Of a stretch of DNA of 64,000 nucleotides, positions 28,288-36,652 are shown piece by piece. The stretch comes from Hoylesella shahii DSM 15611 = JCM 12083 (lineage in GTDB: Bacteria > Bacteroidota > Bacteroidia > Bacteroidales > Bacteroidaceae). The notes below the pieces were generated by a model. The model was not told where the DNA came from. It saw nothing but the letters and a program-made list of their open reading frames with translations, and made no database searches. The DNA is taken from contig NZ_BAIZ01000007.1 of NCBI RefSeq assembly GCF_000613445.1, positions 41,298-105,297 on the forward strand. Reading direction: 5' to 3'. Both the position numbers and the translations under genes were made by a program. How positions within the stretch are numbered: position 1 is the stretch's first letter; each line of letters starts with the position of its first letter.

Positions 28288-28968
28288 CTAAATCACTCTG
28301 CCCTCCTCGCGATAGCTATAATATCGGCCATCTGTAATGATGAGATGGTCTAGAAAATAGATGCGCATGGTTTCGCAAGCACTCTTAACGATTTGCGTTA
28401 GTCGGTCGTCGGCCCCGCTAGGCGAGGCGTTATTACTGGGATGGTTATGGCAAAGTGCAACAATTGTGGCGTTATTGAGCAAAGCCTCGCGCATAATAAT
28501 GCGCACATCAACAGCCGTTTCGCTCAGTCCGCCATGCGAAACACGAAAGGCTTTAATGAGTTTATAGTTTTGATTCATCAGCAAGGCCCACGCCTCTTCC
28601 ACGTCAAGGTCTTGCATACGTACGTGCATAAAATTGTATATTGCCGTAGCCGAGCCAAGGTCTTTGCGTTCTTCGACCTGTTCTTGTTGTCGGCGTTTTC
28701 CCAATTCGCACGCGGCCATGATGGTGACGGCTTTAGCATCGCCAATGCCATGATATGTAATTAGTTCGTTATATGATAATCGGCCAAGGCGTTTAAGGCT
28801 GTTTTGGCAATCGTTGAGCACACGCGTCATAAGGTCGACTGCCGACTCTTCTGTTGAACCAGAGCCTATAAGAATGGCCAACAACTCAGAATTGGTTAGG
28901 TTTTCGGCACCAATACGCATCATTTTTTCTCGCGGACGGTCTTCCGTTGCTAGGTCATTGATTTTCAT
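28288..28968 (-). CDS. radC: RadC/JAB-domain protein
   Basis: 226 residues. An N-terminal helix-hairpin-helix region (LGRLSYNELITYHGIGDAKAVTIMAACELGKR) precedes the JAB1/MPN-like metalloprotease fold, with the RadC signature HNHPSNNASPSGAD and the upstream acidic residue region. The former link to DNA repair is doubtful; biochemical role unknown. A pyrimidine/purine simple-repeat tract lies directly upstream. Confidence 0.93.
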   Translation of the reverse strand: MKINDLATEDRPREKMMRIGAENLTNSELLAILIGSGSTEESAVDLMTRVLNDCQNSLKRLGRLSYNELITYHGIGDAKAVTIMAACELGKRRQQEQVEERKDLGSATAIYNFMHVRMQDLDVEEAWALLMNQNYKLIKAFRVSHGGLSETAVDVRIIMREALLNNATIVALCHNHPSNNASPSGADDRLTQIVKSACETMRIYFLDHLIITDGRYYSYREEGRVI

Positions 28969-28984
28969 GATAAAGGCTTTTAGG

Positions 28985-29233
28985 GGTGAAAAAGTGAAAG
29001 GTGAAAAGTATTTGGATGAAGTACTTACTACTTTACCACTTACTACTTTACTACTTACTCATTGCTACATTACTCCTTACTACATTACTACATTACTCCT
29101 TACTACTTACTACTTTACTACTTAACTCCTTACTACATTACTACACTACTCCTTACTACTTTACTACTTACTCCTTACTACTCTACTCCTTACTACTCTA
29201 CTACTTACTCCTTACTACTCTACTCCTTACTCC
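28985..29233. repeat. CTTACTAC-type simple-repeat tract upstream of radC
   Basis: About 245 bp made of near-periodic TTACTACTTACTCC, TACTACATTACTCC and related units on the plus strand, plus the TTTCACC-type motif (reverse strand) next to radC. It fills the gap between the GT2 stop and the radC start and codes for nothing convincing. Confidence 0.85.
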
Positions 29234-30271
29234 TTACTTATAAAATGTTTTCTCGAATGCGCTAAACTCGTCTTTGCCCTTAACACAGCGTCGCCACCAT
29301 GCTTGAAGGAAGCCAAAACCGTACCCCATCAGTTGAGTAAAGGCAGCAGCAACGCTTAGGAAGGCGATGTGCAAACTGCGATAGAAGCAAAAGGCATCGA
29401 CAAGCAAAGCCAATGAATAGAGCACTAAAGGCGAAAGACCAGCAACAACAAGCCATTGACCCAAGGCCATACAGCCCATAAGCATGAACACAACACCCAA
29501 TAAAGACACAGCACCCAGCAAAATAACGCCCACAGTGAACACCATTGGCAGCAGATGAACTAGTTTTAAGGATTCGGGATACTTCTTATAAAGATTAATT
29601 CTGGCAATACCACTGTTGTAAACCTGACGGAAAAACTTACGGAAATCCGTTCTTCGTTTATGCCATACCCATGCTTCGGGGAACAAACGGCAGCGTAATT
29701 GCGCCTTAAAAATACGGATAGAGAAGTCGATATCCTCGCCGAAGCGCATTTTAGAGAAACCGCCAAGCTGCAGATAAGTACTACGCCGTACGCCCATGTT
29801 AAACGAACGCGGGTAGAACTTATCCATTTTCTTCTTTCCACCGCGTATTCCGCCCGTGGTAAGAAAAGCAGTCATTGAGTAAGAAATGGCTTTTTGCTTC
29901 GGTGTAAACGAAGGATGAGCCGCATCGGGGCCGCCAAAGGCGTCGGCATCGTTCGTATTTAGTTCGTTTTCCACGGCTTGCAGATAGCCCGCAGGCACCA
30001 CCACGTCGCTATCCAAAATCAAAACATAGTCGCCTTGCGCTCTTTCCACGCCGTAATTACGACTTTGTCCTGGCCCAGAGTTATCTTTATAAAAATAATG
30101 TAAGTTGAGTAAGTCTCTGTATTTTTCGCACACATCGCGACAAGGAACGGCCGAACCGTCTTCCACCACAATCACTTCAAAGTCGGTTATGGTTTGTTTA
30201 GTAAGACTTTCCAACAGTTCGTCCACCTCATCAGGGCGGTTATAAACAGGAACGATAAACGAGTATTTCAT
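29234..30271 (-). CDS. Family 2 glycosyltransferase with C-terminal membrane segments
   Basis: 345 residues. GT-A domain at 1-215: FIVPVYNRPDEVDELLESL, VIVVEDGS, GPGQSRNYGVERAQGDYVLILDSDVV (metal-binding DSD), GGPDAAHPS, FNMGVRR, GGF and EDIDFSIRI. Then three to four hydrophobic helices (~235-325). It probably adds a sugar to a lipid-linked glycan on the inner membrane. Donor and acceptor unknown; no polysaccharide locus surrounds it. Confidence 0.9.
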   Translation of the reverse strand: MKYSFIVPVYNRPDEVDELLESLTKQTITDFEVIVVEDGSAVPCRDVCEKYRDLLNLHYFYKDNSGPGQSRNYGVERAQGDYVLILDSDVVVPAGYLQAVENELNTNDADAFGGPDAAHPSFTPKQKAISYSMTAFLTTGGIRGGKKKMDKFYPRSFNMGVRRSTYLQLGGFSKMRFGEDIDFSIRIFKAQLRCRLFPEAWVWHKRRTDFRKFFRQVYNSGIARINLYKKYPESLKLVHLLPMVFTVGVILLGAVSLLGVVFMLMGCMALGQWLVVAGLSPLVLYSLALLVDAFCFYRSLHIAFLSVAAAFTQLMGYGFGFLQAWWRRCVKGKDEFSAFEKTFYK

Positions 30272-30336
30272 TTAGTAGCAAGGTTTAAGCGATGTGCGCA
30301 ATAGGTTTGTTGGTAGAAATGGGCCTTAGACGCAAG

Positions 30337-30380
30337 GGCCGAGCTGTCTCCAACCAGGGGTTAGATAGGCAGCTCGGTCC
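30337..30380 (-). terminator. Terminator of efp
   Basis: Long stem CCGAGCTG/CAGCTCGG extended by GGG/TCC with G-U pairs. On the minus strand it lies just past efp; the U-run is weak. Confidence 0.6.
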
Positions 30381-30388
30381 TTGTTGAA

Positions 30389-30955
30389 TTATTCTTTCAC
30401 TCTTTGGAGGTACGAACCATCGCGGGTATCAACCTGAATCAGTTCGCCTTCGTTGATAAAGAGGGGTACGCGTACCACAACACCCGTTTCAAGTGTAGCG
30501 GGTTTGGTGGCGTTGGTAGCGGTATCGCCTTTAATACCAGGTTCGCTGTGGGTAATACGCAGCACAGTTTTAACAGGCATTTCGGCAAAGAGCACAGTGC
30601 CATCGGTAGTGTCTGTAACCACTTCCACCACGTCGTTCTCTTTCATATACTCAACACCAGTGATAGCCTCTTTAGCAATAGGAGCTTGTTCGAAGGTTTC
30701 TTGGTTCATGAAGATGTATTCGCCACCATCTTGATAAAGATATTGATAGGGGCGACGCTCAATGCGAACGTCTTCCAATTTGAAGCCCACTTGGAACGTA
30801 CGGTCAAGCACGCGTCCTGTAGTTACGTTCTTCAGTTTGGTGCGCATCACGGTGTTTCCCTTACCGGGTTTTACGTGTTGGAAGTCGATACAAGTGAAAA
30901 TTTGGTTGTCAAGACGGATACATGTTCCAATCTTGATTTCTTGCGAATTAATCAT
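30389..30955 (-). CDS. efp: Translation elongation factor P
   Basis: 188 residues, full length. KOW-like domain I with the tip loop KPGKGNTVMRTKLKN, whose Lys is the residue modified in many species, then two OB domains (YIFMNQETFEQ; GVVVRVPLFINEGELIQVDTRDGSYLQRV). It relieves ribosome stalling at polyproline. No epmA/epmB-like modification gene is nearby. Transcribed alone from its own promoter. Confidence 0.97.
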   Translation of the reverse strand: MINSQEIKIGTCIRLDNQIFTCIDFQHVKPGKGNTVMRTKLKNVTTGRVLDRTFQVGFKLEDVRIERRPYQYLYQDGGEYIFMNQETFEQAPIAKEAITGVEYMKENDVVEVVTDTTDGTVLFAEMPVKTVLRITHSEPGIKGDTATNATKPATLETGVVVRVPLFINEGELIQVDTRDGSYLQRVKE

Positions 30956-30986
30956 TTTTGTTCGTTTATATTATTATAATAATGTG

Positions 30987-30994
30987 CAAAGTTA
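30987..30994 (-). promoter_or_regulatory. -7 box for efp
   Basis: TAACTTTG on the minus strand, about 32 nt upstream of the start codon. Confidence 0.6.
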
Positions 30995-31145
30995 GCCATT
31001 TCGTAGAAAATTCCAGCCCATTAATACGGAATTTAACTGATGTAGATAGCGAAAAATTACGCGTTTGGCATATTGCACGATATTAAAAAAGGTCTCTTAA
31101 AGCGATAAAAAATGTAAAATGCGGTGAAAAACGATTTTCTTGATG

Positions 31146-31153
31146 TATTTTTG
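31146..31153 (+). promoter_or_regulatory. -7 box for the TlpA-like gene
   Basis: TATTTTTG, 36 nt before the ATG at 31190. Confidence 0.6.
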
Positions 31154-31189
31154 CGTATTAAATAGACATCAAATACACACATTAAAACA

Positions 31190-32338
31190 ATGAGAAGAAT
31201 ACTATTTACAGTCTTGGCAGCGACTGCAATGTTATCTGCCAACGCCGCTAATGCCACAGAAGGAGTGCTCAAAGTGAAGGGTTCGCTGAAAAGTTTCGGC
31301 GACTCAATACTAGTTTATGTTGCCGAGCCAGGCAAACGCCCCGTTGTTCGCGATACGCTCGTGCTGAAAAACGGTGCATTCGACTTTAGCGTTAAGCTCG
31401 ATAAGGTGTCTGAAGTGACACTTGCAACACCCGAAGCCGCCAGAGGGCAGTCGCGCCAATACGTGGCTTTCGTGGGCGTTCCTGGTGAAACGATCGAACT
31501 AAGCGCCAACGAACAAAACAAATTCACCTACGCTGGAACAAAGTTCTACAAAGAGTTCGCAGAGATGAAAGAAGCGCTTGAAAAAGGCCAAACCGAACTG
31601 GAAGCCTACATACAATCGCTTAATGCACGCATGGAAAAAGGCGAAAAGCAAGAAGACTTGATGAAAGAATATCAAGAAAAGGCTCCCGCCTTGCAAGCTA
31701 AAGCCAGCGTGGCTTACAAAGATTTTATCAAAGCGCACCCCAACTACGAGGCTAACGCCATCATCGTAAACAGTCTTGAAACGCTGGAAGAGATGGAAGA
31801 GGCTGCCAAAATGATGTCGGAAGGCGTAAGAGAAGGCCGAATGAAAGAATACTATATGGCTAGTATCAACCAACTAAAGGCTCAAAAAGAAGCCGAAGAG
31901 CATGCCGCTAAAATGCAAGCTGCTGGCGTTGTAGCTCCCGACTTCACGCTGAACGACCTCAATGGTAAGCCTTTCAAAATGTCTAGCCTTAAAGGAAAGT
32001 ACGTGGTGCTCGACTTCTGGGGCTCGTGGTGCGGATGGTGCATCAAGGGTTTCCCAAAGATGAAGGAGTATTACCAAAAATATAAAGGCAAATTCGAAAT
32101 CCTTGGCATCGACTGCAACGACACTCCAGAGAAGTGGAAGGCCGCTGTTGCTAAACACGAACTGCCCTGGAAGCACGTGTTTTGCCCACGCGAGAGCAAG
32201 GTTTTGGCCGACTATGCCATCCAAGGTTTCCCAACAAAGATTGTTGTTGGACCCGATGGAAAAATCGTTAAGACGGTTGTTGGCGAAGATCCTGCGTTCT
32301 ACACCCTGCTCGACGAGCTTTTTGGAAAAGGTAAATAA
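31190..32338 (+). CDS. Periplasmic TlpA/ResA-type thioredoxin-fold protein with DUF4369-like N-domain
   Basis: 382 residues. Signal peptide MRRILFTVLAATAMLSANA. The N-terminal beta domain (~25-120: GSLKSFGDSILVYVAEPGKRPVVRDTLVLKNGAFDF) fits DUF4369. A charged helical linker follows (~120-245). The C-terminal thioredoxin domain (APDFTLNDLNGKPFKMSSLKGKYVVLDFWGSWCGWC) carries the redox pair C-G-W-C and cis-Pro loop GFPT. It likely reduces disulfides in envelope proteins or cytochromes. Monocistronic by its promoter and the inverted repeat after it. Confidence 0.92.
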   Translation: MRRILFTVLAATAMLSANAANATEGVLKVKGSLKSFGDSILVYVAEPGKRPVVRDTLVLKNGAFDFSVKLDKVSEVTLATPEAARGQSRQYVAFVGVPGETIELSANEQNKFTYAGTKFYKEFAEMKEALEKGQTELEAYIQSLNARMEKGEKQEDLMKEYQEKAPALQAKASVAYKDFIKAHPNYEANAIIVNSLETLEEMEEAAKMMSEGVREGRMKEYYMASINQLKAQKEAEEHAAKMQAAGVVAPDFTLNDLNGKPFKMSSLKGKYVVLDFWGSWCGWCIKGFPKMKEYYQKYKGKFEILGIDCNDTPEKWKAAVAKHELPWKHVFCPRESKVLADYAIQGFPTKIVVGPDGKIVKTVVGEDPAFYTLLDELFGKGK

Positions 32339-32359
32339 TCCCTTTCCTCACCTTATATC

Positions 32360-32439
32360 ATAGCGCACGGAGCAAGCATCGAGGCCCGCACGCCCCAAAA
32401 GGGCAACAACAGCGCACCCAATGCTTGCTCCATAGCGCA
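32360..32439. repeat. MITE-like inverted repeat flanked by 8-bp direct repeats
   Basis: Perfect 11-bp inverted repeats GGAGCAAGCAT (32369-32379) and ATGCTTGCTCC (32421-32431), enclosed by direct repeats ATAGCGCA at 32360-32367 and 32432-32439. There is no U-run after the stem. It is either an unusual terminator of the TlpA-like gene or a tiny insertion with a target duplication. Confidence 0.6.
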
Positions 32440-32582
32440 TAACAACGCGCTTTAGAATAGTCGTAACACAGCGACTAAAGCCCCTAACGCGTTAGACGAA
32501 CGAACAAACCGCAGCTGCTGGCACATGCCCAATAGCTCATGGCTAGTTCCACACGCTTCAAACAAGCATAAACTCTTATCAC

Positions 32583-33431
32583 ATGTCGTTTTCAATAACA
32601 GTAAAACAGCAACTCTTCGACCTATCTTCGCCCCGCGTGATGGGTATTCTTAACGCCACACCCGACTCGTTTTTCTCGGGTAGTAGGATGCAAACCGAAA
32701 AAGAAATCGCACAACGCGCTAACCAAATCGTGGAAGAAGGCGGAACAATGATAGACGTTGGCGCATTTTCTACAAGGCCAGGAGCCGACCAAGTGAGCCA
32801 AGAAGAAGAGATTATCCGCCTACGAAGAGCCTTGGCAGTGGTGCGAAAAGAACAACCCGATGCAGTGATTTCGGTAGACACTTTCCGCCCTGAAGTGGCA
32901 CAGATGTGCGTGGAAGAATACGGAGCCGATATCATTAACGACGTGTCTGACGGTGGATTGACGGGCATTGCAAATGTTCCTCTGCAACCCCAACCTAGCG
33001 AACTGCCCCAAATGTTCCATACCGTGGCCCGCTTAGGCGTGCCTTACATTCTGATGTCTGTGCAACCCACACTGCGCGATGTGCTGTTGGGGTTTGCCCG
33101 AAAGGTGTCGCAACTGCGCACATTGGGCGTAAAAGACATTATCCTTGACCCTGGTTTTGGGTTTGGGAAAAGCGTAGACCAAAACTTTGTACTACTGAAC
33201 GAGATGGAGAAAACTAAGGTGCTCGACCTCCCTCTGCTGGTGGGCGTATCGCGAAAGTCAATGATTTTTAAAACCATTGGTGGCAATGCCGACACCGCTC
33301 TCAACGGAACCACGGCCCTTAATGCCATCGCCTTGATGAAAGGTGCCAACATCTTGCGCGTTCACGACGTGAAAGAGGCTGTTGAAACGGTTACGCTCTT
33401 CAACCAAACAACATCGCAAACAACGACATAA
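32583..33431 (+). CDS. folP: Dihydropteroate synthase
   Basis: 282 residues, full length. Pterin-binding TIM barrel: VMGILNATPDSFFSGS, MIDVGAFSTRPGAD, VDTFRPEVAQ, INDVSDGG, LDPGFGFGKS and VGVSRKSM. It joins p-aminobenzoate to the pterin diphosphate in folate synthesis; sulfonamides bind here. The next gene is cdaA, 65 nt downstream beyond a hairpin; folP-cdaA pairing is frequent in Bacteroidetes. Confidence 0.96.
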   Translation: MSFSITVKQQLFDLSSPRVMGILNATPDSFFSGSRMQTEKEIAQRANQIVEEGGTMIDVGAFSTRPGADQVSQEEEIIRLRRALAVVRKEQPDAVISVDTFRPEVAQMCVEEYGADIINDVSDGGLTGIANVPLQPQPSELPQMFHTVARLGVPYILMSVQPTLRDVLLGFARKVSQLRTLGVKDIILDPGFGFGKSVDQNFVLLNEMEKTKVLDLPLLVGVSRKSMIFKTIGGNADTALNGTTALNAIALMKGANILRVHDVKEAVETVTLFNQTTSQTTT

Positions 33432-33446
33432 ACATTTACCCCCATT

Positions 33447-33485
33447 GCCCGAACGCCACATCTTTCTAGCATTCGGGCATTTTTT
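33447..33485 (+). terminator. Terminator between folP and cdaA
   Basis: Stem GCCCGAA/TTCGGGC with 18-nt loop, followed by A and six T, 11 nt before the cdaA start. It may attenuate rather than fully stop read-through into cdaA, as no separate promoter box is visible. Confidence 0.75.
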
Positions 33486-33496
33486 AACAATCCATT

Positions 33497-34269
33497 ATGT
33501 TCTTCGACTTTGGAATAAAAGACATCCTCGACATCGTGCTCGTAGCACTGATGCTCTACTATCTGTACCGACTGATGAAAGAGTCGCGCTCACTTAACAT
33601 CTTCATCGGCATCATGTTCTTTGTGCTGGTGTGGCTGCTGGTGAGCCAAGTGTTCGAAATGCGACTCCTTGGAGGCATCCTCGACAAGTTGGTTAGCGTG
33701 GGTGTCATCGCCCTCATCATCCTCTTTCAAGAAGAAATTCGCAAGTTTCTCTATTCTATGGGGGCACATCAACGGGTGCGAGGCGTGATGAACTTCTTTT
33801 ATAAAAACGACAACAAGGCGAAAGAAGACAAAGAAACCATCATCCCATCGTGATGGCCTGCATGTCGATGGCTCGCGGAAAGGTGGGCGCACTCATAGTA
33901 ATCGAACGCAACGAACCACTCGACGACATCGTAGACACGGGCGACTATATCGATGCGCGCATCAATCAGCGACTCATTGAAAATATTTTCTTTAAAAATT
34001 CTCCGCTTCACGATGGTGCTATGGTTATCTCTAAAAAGCGTATTAAGGCGGCGGGCTGCATCCTCCCTGTATCGCACAACCAAGACATTCCACGCTCTTT
34101 GGGCCTTCGTCACCGCGCTGCCATGGGCATAAGCCAAAGCAGCGACGCCATGGCGGTTATCGTTTCCGAAGAAACGGGCAACATATCGGTGGCCGTTAAT
34201 GGTAAGTTCCGTCTGCGCTTGTCGGCCGAAGAACTTGAAAGCATACTCACCGAGGAGGGTTTTCAGTAA
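33497..34269 (+). CDS. cdaA: CdaA-type diadenylate cyclase (one -1 break)
   Basis: 257 residues if one base is restored near 33851 (ETII-x-IVMACMSMARGK). Three N-terminal membrane helices (~10-75: ILDIVLVALMLYYL, IFIGIMFFVLVWLLV, LVSVGVIALIILF). The DAC domain has MSMARGKVGALIVIE, NSPLHDGAMVI (DGA) and SLGLRHRAAMG (RHR), both catalytic motifs. It makes c-di-AMP at the inner membrane; CdaA homologues link to cell-wall and osmotic control. The break is probably a sequence error. Confidence 0.92.
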
Positions 34270-34413
34270 GCAAAACGGCGCACACTCTTCGTTTTCAAAG
34301 CTGTAAACCTACAACTCAGAGCGCATTTATTGAGCAATAAGCACCGCCCTCCCCTTCCCTGCTCACCCAAAAGGCAGATACTGACACCTTACTTTTTTAT
34401 TTTCACCTAACAT

Positions 34414-34444
34414 TTTGCCAATCCCCGCCTTTGCACTATCTTTG
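34414..34444 (+). promoter_or_regulatory. Promoter of the AspT/YidE-type transporter
   Basis: TTTG (34414), 19-nt spacer, TATCTTTG (34437-34444), then ATG at 34472. Confidence 0.7.
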
Positions 34445-34471
34445 CAAAGGATATTGAAATGAATAAAAACA

Positions 34472-36133
34472 ATGGATTGGATTAACGGCCTGTTCTCTGT
34501 ACATTCAGCCTTCAGACCGTGGTTGTGCTGTCGCTGATATGTTATTTGGGTTTGGTATTAGGCAAAATTCATGTCAAGGGAATTTCTCTTGGCGTGGCTT
34601 TCGTGTTTTTTATTGGCATTATTGCCGGACACTTAGGGCTAAACATCGACGCCAAAGTGCTCGAATACACTCAAACATTTGGGCTAGTGCTCTTTGTTTA
34701 TACCCTAGGACTGCACGTTGGCCCCAACTTCTTTGGCTCGTTGCGCCAAGAAGCATCCGTCTAAACCTTTGGGGACTTGCCGTTATTGCCCTTGGAACAA
34801 TCCTTGCATTGGTGCTTGCCAAACTTTGTAGTGTGCCTTTGCAAACCATGGTGGGCATTCTTTGCGGTGCAGTTACCAACACACCTGCCCTTGGAGCAGC
34901 CCAACAAGCACTCGAAAACTTTGGATTTTCCACCCGAAGCGCAGCCCTTGGTTGTGCCGTTGCTTATCCCTTAGGTGTGCTTGGCGTAATCTTCGCATGA
35001 TTGTTTTGCGCAAATTCTTTGTAAAACCCGAAGACCTTGTACCGCATTCACCACAAGACGAAGACCATACTTACGTTGCCCAATACGAGATTGTGAACCA
35101 AGCCATACACGGAAAAACACTGGCCGAGATTGCACAAATGGCGCATATCCAATTTATTGTGTCGCGCATATGGCGCAACGAGCAAGTTATCGTACCCCTT
35201 TCCACCACTAAACTTAAACTTGGCGACAATGTTTTGGTGGTTACTACCGACGATGAGGTGGGCGGAATGGAACTCTTAATGGGAAAAAAGGTAGATAAAG
35301 ACTGGAACGAAGAGAAGATTGACTGGAATCACATCGACAAAAAAGTTGAGTCGAAGGTGGTAGTTATCACGCGTCCTATGCTCAATGGCAAAAAATTGGG
35401 TTCGCTTAGACTGCGTAGTACATTCGGTGTAAACGTTAGTCGTGTTACTCGTGGCGACACCAAACTGCTGGGAACAAACAATCTTAGACTGCAATACGGC
35501 GACCGCGTTACAGTGGTTGGCGAACACGATGCATTGGAAAGTGTGGAACATTACTTTGGTAATGCCGTGCAAACTCTTAAAGAACCCAATCTCGGCGCCA
35601 TCTTCCTAGGCATGCTTTTGGGCCTTGCCATTGGCACAATACCTATTATGTTACCTGGCATGAGCGCCCCTGTGCGCATGGGATTGGCGGGTGGACCCAT
35701 CGTGATGGGCATACTTGTGGGAAGCATTGGCCCGCGTTTTCGCCTGGTTTCTTACACCACGCGCAGCGCCTCGCTCATGCTTCGACAGTTGGGCTTATCG
35801 CTTTATTTAGCCTGTTTGGGTTTAGATGCCGGTCAAGACTTCTTTCAGACGGTTGTACGCCCCGAGGGATTGCTTTGGGTGGGATTGGGTTTTGTGCTCA
35901 CCGTTGTGCCAGTTTTGGTCGTTGGTTTCATTGCTTTGCGCACCAAGCAACTCGACTTTGGGTCTATTTGTGGCATTCTATGCGGTTCGATGGCCAATCC
36001 CATGGCTCTTACTTATGCCAGCGAGACACTCGAAGGCGACACGCCAGCCGTGTCGTATGCCACGGTTTACCCTCTCGGTATGTTCATTCGGGTGATTATT
36101 GTGCAAATCATGTTGATGTTCTTTTTGGCTTAG
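34472..36133 (+). CDS. AspT/YidE/YbjL-type transporter with TrkA-C domains (three -1 breaks)
   Basis: 554 residues if three single bases are restored: near 34512 (FSVHSA-LQTVVVLSL), near 34752 (LRQEG-IRLNLWGL) and near 34998 (VIFA-MIVLRKFF). Layout: five or so membrane helices, two RCK_C/TrkA-C domains (HGKTLAEIAQ...LGDNVLVVTTDDEV and GKKLGSLRLRSTFGVNVSRVTRG...YGDRVTVVGEHDAL), then a second block of helices (GMLLGLAIGTIPIM...GDTPAVSYATVYPLGMF). Family members include the AspT aspartate-alanine antiporter; the substrate here is unknown. Own promoter; weak hairpin after the stop. Confidence 0.87.
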
Positions 36134-36221
36134 CGCAAGATTATTGCAGGCAGATTGGGACACACAATGACACACACAGGGGCGAAGTAACGATTAAAAA
36201 TGCCCCCGCTCATGCTCTTTT

Positions 36222-36244
36222 AAGGCTGCACAATGGCCTTTTTT
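36222..36244 (+). terminator. Weak terminator after the transporter gene
   Basis: Short stem AAGGC/GCCTT followed by a T run. Confidence 0.45.
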
Positions 36245-36323
36245 CGGCCACAAAACCACCCCTCAACAACAATGCAAACCAAACAATTAACGTTAATTGT
36301 TTTCATAACCCATTTATTTTCAT

Positions 36324-36331
36324 TACCTTTG
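36324..36331 (+). promoter_or_regulatory. -7 box for the DEAD-box helicase, with long leader
   Basis: TACCTTTG, about 320 nt before the start codon at 36653. The leader 36340-36652 has no ORF of note. Long leaders are usual for cold-induced helicase genes, but no specific element is recognised. Confidence 0.55.
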
Positions 36332-36652
36332 CAGCGTTCAAACACGAATGTTGTCTATTATGGCTTGGAGGCAACGGTTGGTTGAACTAGTAATAATAGA
36401 CAAGGTTTCTAGGTTCGTGGGTTGATGAATTCATGATATTTGGATAACAGTTAGCAACGGTGAAGTCATCAACAATCAAGGTTTCGTTTAGTGAGAAAGC
36501 CTCTTGTGGTGCGCTATTAGGCTTGCCATGGCCTGCATCTGCTTAAACGGCATGCCCCTCTTGGGCATTGTTCGTTGGCCGAAAACCCGCTTGCCACCAT
36601 CCATTTTCAAACCACCACCCCTACCAAGAAGCCCTTTTAACAACAAAAAAAA

